DNA of 14,385 bases from Flavobacteriales bacterium UBA1820. Its GTDB lineage: Bacteria > Bacteroidota > Bacteroidia > Flavobacteriales > UBA1820. Shown here one piece after another: positions 12,722 to 14,385 of this stretch (position 1 is its first letter; every line of letters starts with the position of its first letter). The translations under genes and the position numbers were made by a program. The notes below the pieces were generated by a model that worked only from the letters and a program-made list of their open reading frames with translations, was not told the origin of the DNA and did not search any database. Location of the stretch: contig DCEW01000010.1 in NCBI GenBank assembly GCA_002314265.1, positions 1-14,385 of the forward strand, written 5' to 3'.

Positions 12722-14353
12722 ATGCGAACGACTTTCTTCAGTCTTTTCTTGCTGTTCTTCGGTGCCGTTGCCGCCCAGCAAAAGAACGCTCCGTTGCCCA
12801 ACATCATCCCCGAACCTGTTGAGATGACCTCCGGGCAGGGGCAGTTTACCATTTCCCGCGCAACGCGCGTGTATGCAGCCGACAAAGAGGCGGAAAAATC
12901 GGCCAAGTACTTCATCGACTACTTCAACCGCCATTTCGGATACCGTTTGGCCCTGGCCAAGAAAGATGCGGGCGAAGACCTGATCGTCTTTTCCGACCGG
13001 AAAAACGGGGAGACCTCGGGCGGATATACCCTCACGGTTACTCCCGAAGCGATCCGTATCGAGGGAAATGACGGTCCGGGTGTGTTCTATGGCATGCAGA
13101 GCCTCATCCAGATGCTGCCTACCCGGGCGGGAGTGCTGCCCATCATCGGGGCGGTGACGATCCGCGATTATCCCCGTTTCGCATACCGGGGCATGCACTT
13201 CGACTGCGTCCGGCATTTCTTCCCGGTGGAATACGTAAAACGCTATATCGACTATCTGGCGTTGCACAAGATGAACTATTTCCACTGGCATCTGACCGAT
13301 GACCAGGCCTGGCGCCTGGAGATGAAGTCCCACCCGGAACTCACCGCCCAAGGCTCTACCCGCGAAGGGGAAATCCTCGGGTTGTATCCCGGCACGTACC
13401 GCAAACGCCCCTACGGAGGCTACTATACCCAGGAGCAGGCCAAGGAGATCGTAGAATATGCCGCCGAACGCTATATCACCGTTATCCCCGAGATCGACAT
13501 CCCGGGCCATTGCATGGCGGTACTGGCCGTGCATCCCGAATTCAGCACCCAGCCGGACCTGGAGCACAAGACGGCCCAGACCTGGGGGATCTACAACAAG
13601 TTCAACAACGTGCTGGCTCCCAAACCGGAGGTGTTCGCTTTCCTGACCGATGTGTTCTCGGAGTTGTGCGATGTGTTTCCTTCGCAGTACATCCATGTGG
13701 GGGGCGATGAATGTGCCAAGAAATGGTGGAAGGAGTCCGAACAGGCTCAGCAATTCATGAAAGAGCACAACCTAAAGGACGAAGAAGAACTCCAGAGCTA
13801 TTTCATCCACTATGTGGGGGATGTGATCGCCAAGAAAGGAAAGACGACGGTCGGCTGGAACGAGATCCTCGAAGGCGGTCTGGCTCCCGATGCGGTAGTG
13901 ATGAGCTGGCAGGGAACCGCCGGGGGTATTACGGCGGCCAAGTCCGGCCATCGGGTCATCATGACACCCTCGGGTTACTCGTATTACAACAACCTCCAGT
14001 CCCGCAATCAGCGACAAATTACCCACCAGGGTTATCTTCCCTTGGAAAAGGTGTACAAGTACGACATCATTCCCGCCGAACTGACCCCGGAGCAGGCCTC
14101 CAACATCATCGGTGCGCAGGCTTGCCTGTGGACGGAGTATTTCCCCACGACGGGCAAGGTGGAAATGGCGCTGTTCCCGCGTTTGTCCGCTTTGGCCGAA
14201 AACGTGTGGTCCCAGCCGGAAAAGAAGGATTGGGAGCGTTTCCTGCGCAAGATGCCCGATCAGTTCGAGCGGTACGATCTGTGGGGAGCCCGCTTCTCGG
14301 AGGATTTCTTCCGGATGTACGACCTCCCGTATTACGATCCGACGACCCGGTAA
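12722..14353 (+). CDS. Secreted GH20 beta-N-acetylhexosaminidase
   Basis: A 543-residue exo-glycosidase releasing terminal GlcNAc or GalNAc from glycans (host mucin or N-glycans, peptidoglycan or chitin fragments). The signal peptide covers about residues 1-19 (M-R-T-T-F-F-S-L-F-L-L-F-F, then A-V-A-A-Q). No lipobox Cys is present, so it is periplasmic or secreted. A GH20b N-terminal domain (about 25-150) precedes the TIM barrel (about 151-500), which carries H-W-H-L-T-D-D-Q and the catalytic pair Asp329-Glu330 in H-V-G-G-D-E. This is the substrate-assisted mechanism, in which Glu is the acid/base and Asp orients the acetamido group. Bacteroidales homologues often carry extra C-terminal binding domains. 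This one stops just after the barrel, so it is a compact form. The reading frame is complete, ending 32 bases before the window edge. Confidence 0.95.
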   Translation: MRTTFFSLFLLFFGAVAAQQKNAPLPNIIPEPVEMTSGQGQFTISRATRVYAADKEAEKSAKYFIDYFNRHFGYRLALAKKDAGEDLIVFSDRKNGETSGGYTLTVTPEAIRIEGNDGPGVFYGMQSLIQMLPTRAGVLPIIGAVTIRDYPRFAYRGMHFDCVRHFFPVEYVKRYIDYLALHKMNYFHWHLTDDQAWRLEMKSHPELTAQGSTREGEILGLYPGTYRKRPYGGYYTQEQAKEIVEYAAERYITVIPEIDIPGHCMAVLAVHPEFSTQPDLEHKTAQTWGIYNKFNNVLAPKPEVFAFLTDVFSELCDVFPSQYIHVGGDECAKKWWKESEQAQQFMKEHNLKDEEELQSYFIHYVGDVIAKKGKTTVGWNEILEGGLAPDAVVMSWQGTAGGITAAKSGHRVIMTPSGYSYYNNLQSRNQRQITHQGYLPLEKVYKYDIIPAELTPEQASNIIGAQACLWTEYFPTTGKVEMALFPRLSALAENVWSQPEKKDWERFLRKMPDQFERYDLWGARFSEDFFRMYDLPYYDPTTR

Positions 14354-14385
14354 TCCGGTTCAATATTCTCGTCAAACAAAAACGG

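Noticed and set aside
12665..13768. A 367-codon minus-strand frame opposite the GH20 gene and reaching into the promoter region.
   Set aside because: It is a shadow of the GH20 coding sequence, with no motifs and no promoter on that strand.

Overview
The window looks like chromosomal DNA from a GC-rich member of the Bacteroidales, possibly Rikenellaceae (Alistipes or a relative). The taxonomy is inferred. It rests on a DPP5-type S9 peptidase very like the Porphyromonas enzyme, a tandem-META lipoprotein, a secreted GH20 hexosaminidase, A-rich translation starts with little Shine-Dalgarno sequence, and repeated Bacteroidota-type promoter cores (TAnnTTTG, several reading TATCTTTG). No tRNA, rRNA, CRISPR array, transposase, integrase or phage structural operon is visible.

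Layout. Positions 40-5829 hold five ordinary genes, all on the minus strand: a META-domain lipoprotein, a dipeptidyl-peptidase 5, peptidyl-tRNA hydrolase, a DUF71/ATP_bind_4 (diphthine-ammonia-ligase-like) protein and a YbdG/MscS-type mechanosensitive channel. Positions 11497-14353 hold a divergent pair, diphosphomevalonate decarboxylase (minus) and a GH20 beta-N-acetylhexosaminidase (plus), sharing a 139-bp promoter region.

The unusual part is 5988-11485, plus strand, between the channel gene and mvaD. It begins with a good promoter and a 1159-residue protein. That protein has an N-terminal phage MuF-like Cys motif, an embedded HExxH metalloprotease-like motif, Ala-rich and amphipathic central helices, and a lower-GC C-terminal tip that looks like a swappable toxin domain. 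Four bases after its stop lies a small immunity-type gene, followed by a terminator. Two displaced cassettes follow. The first has a 69-bp decayed copy of the toxin's own last codons, a second immunity gene that is a mosaic paralogue of the first, and a terminator. The second has the C-terminal stub of a different toxin, an unrelated immunity-type gene, and a terminator. The last two terminators lie in a 43-bp near-identical direct repeat that brackets the third cassette.

How it works together (inference): this is a polymorphic toxin with its cognate immunity gene plus an accreting array of orphan tip/immunity modules, in which insulating terminators may double as recombination sites. The delivery machine is not in the window. 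The toxin has no signal peptide, and the MuF-like region suggests a phage capsid or contractile-injection ancestry.
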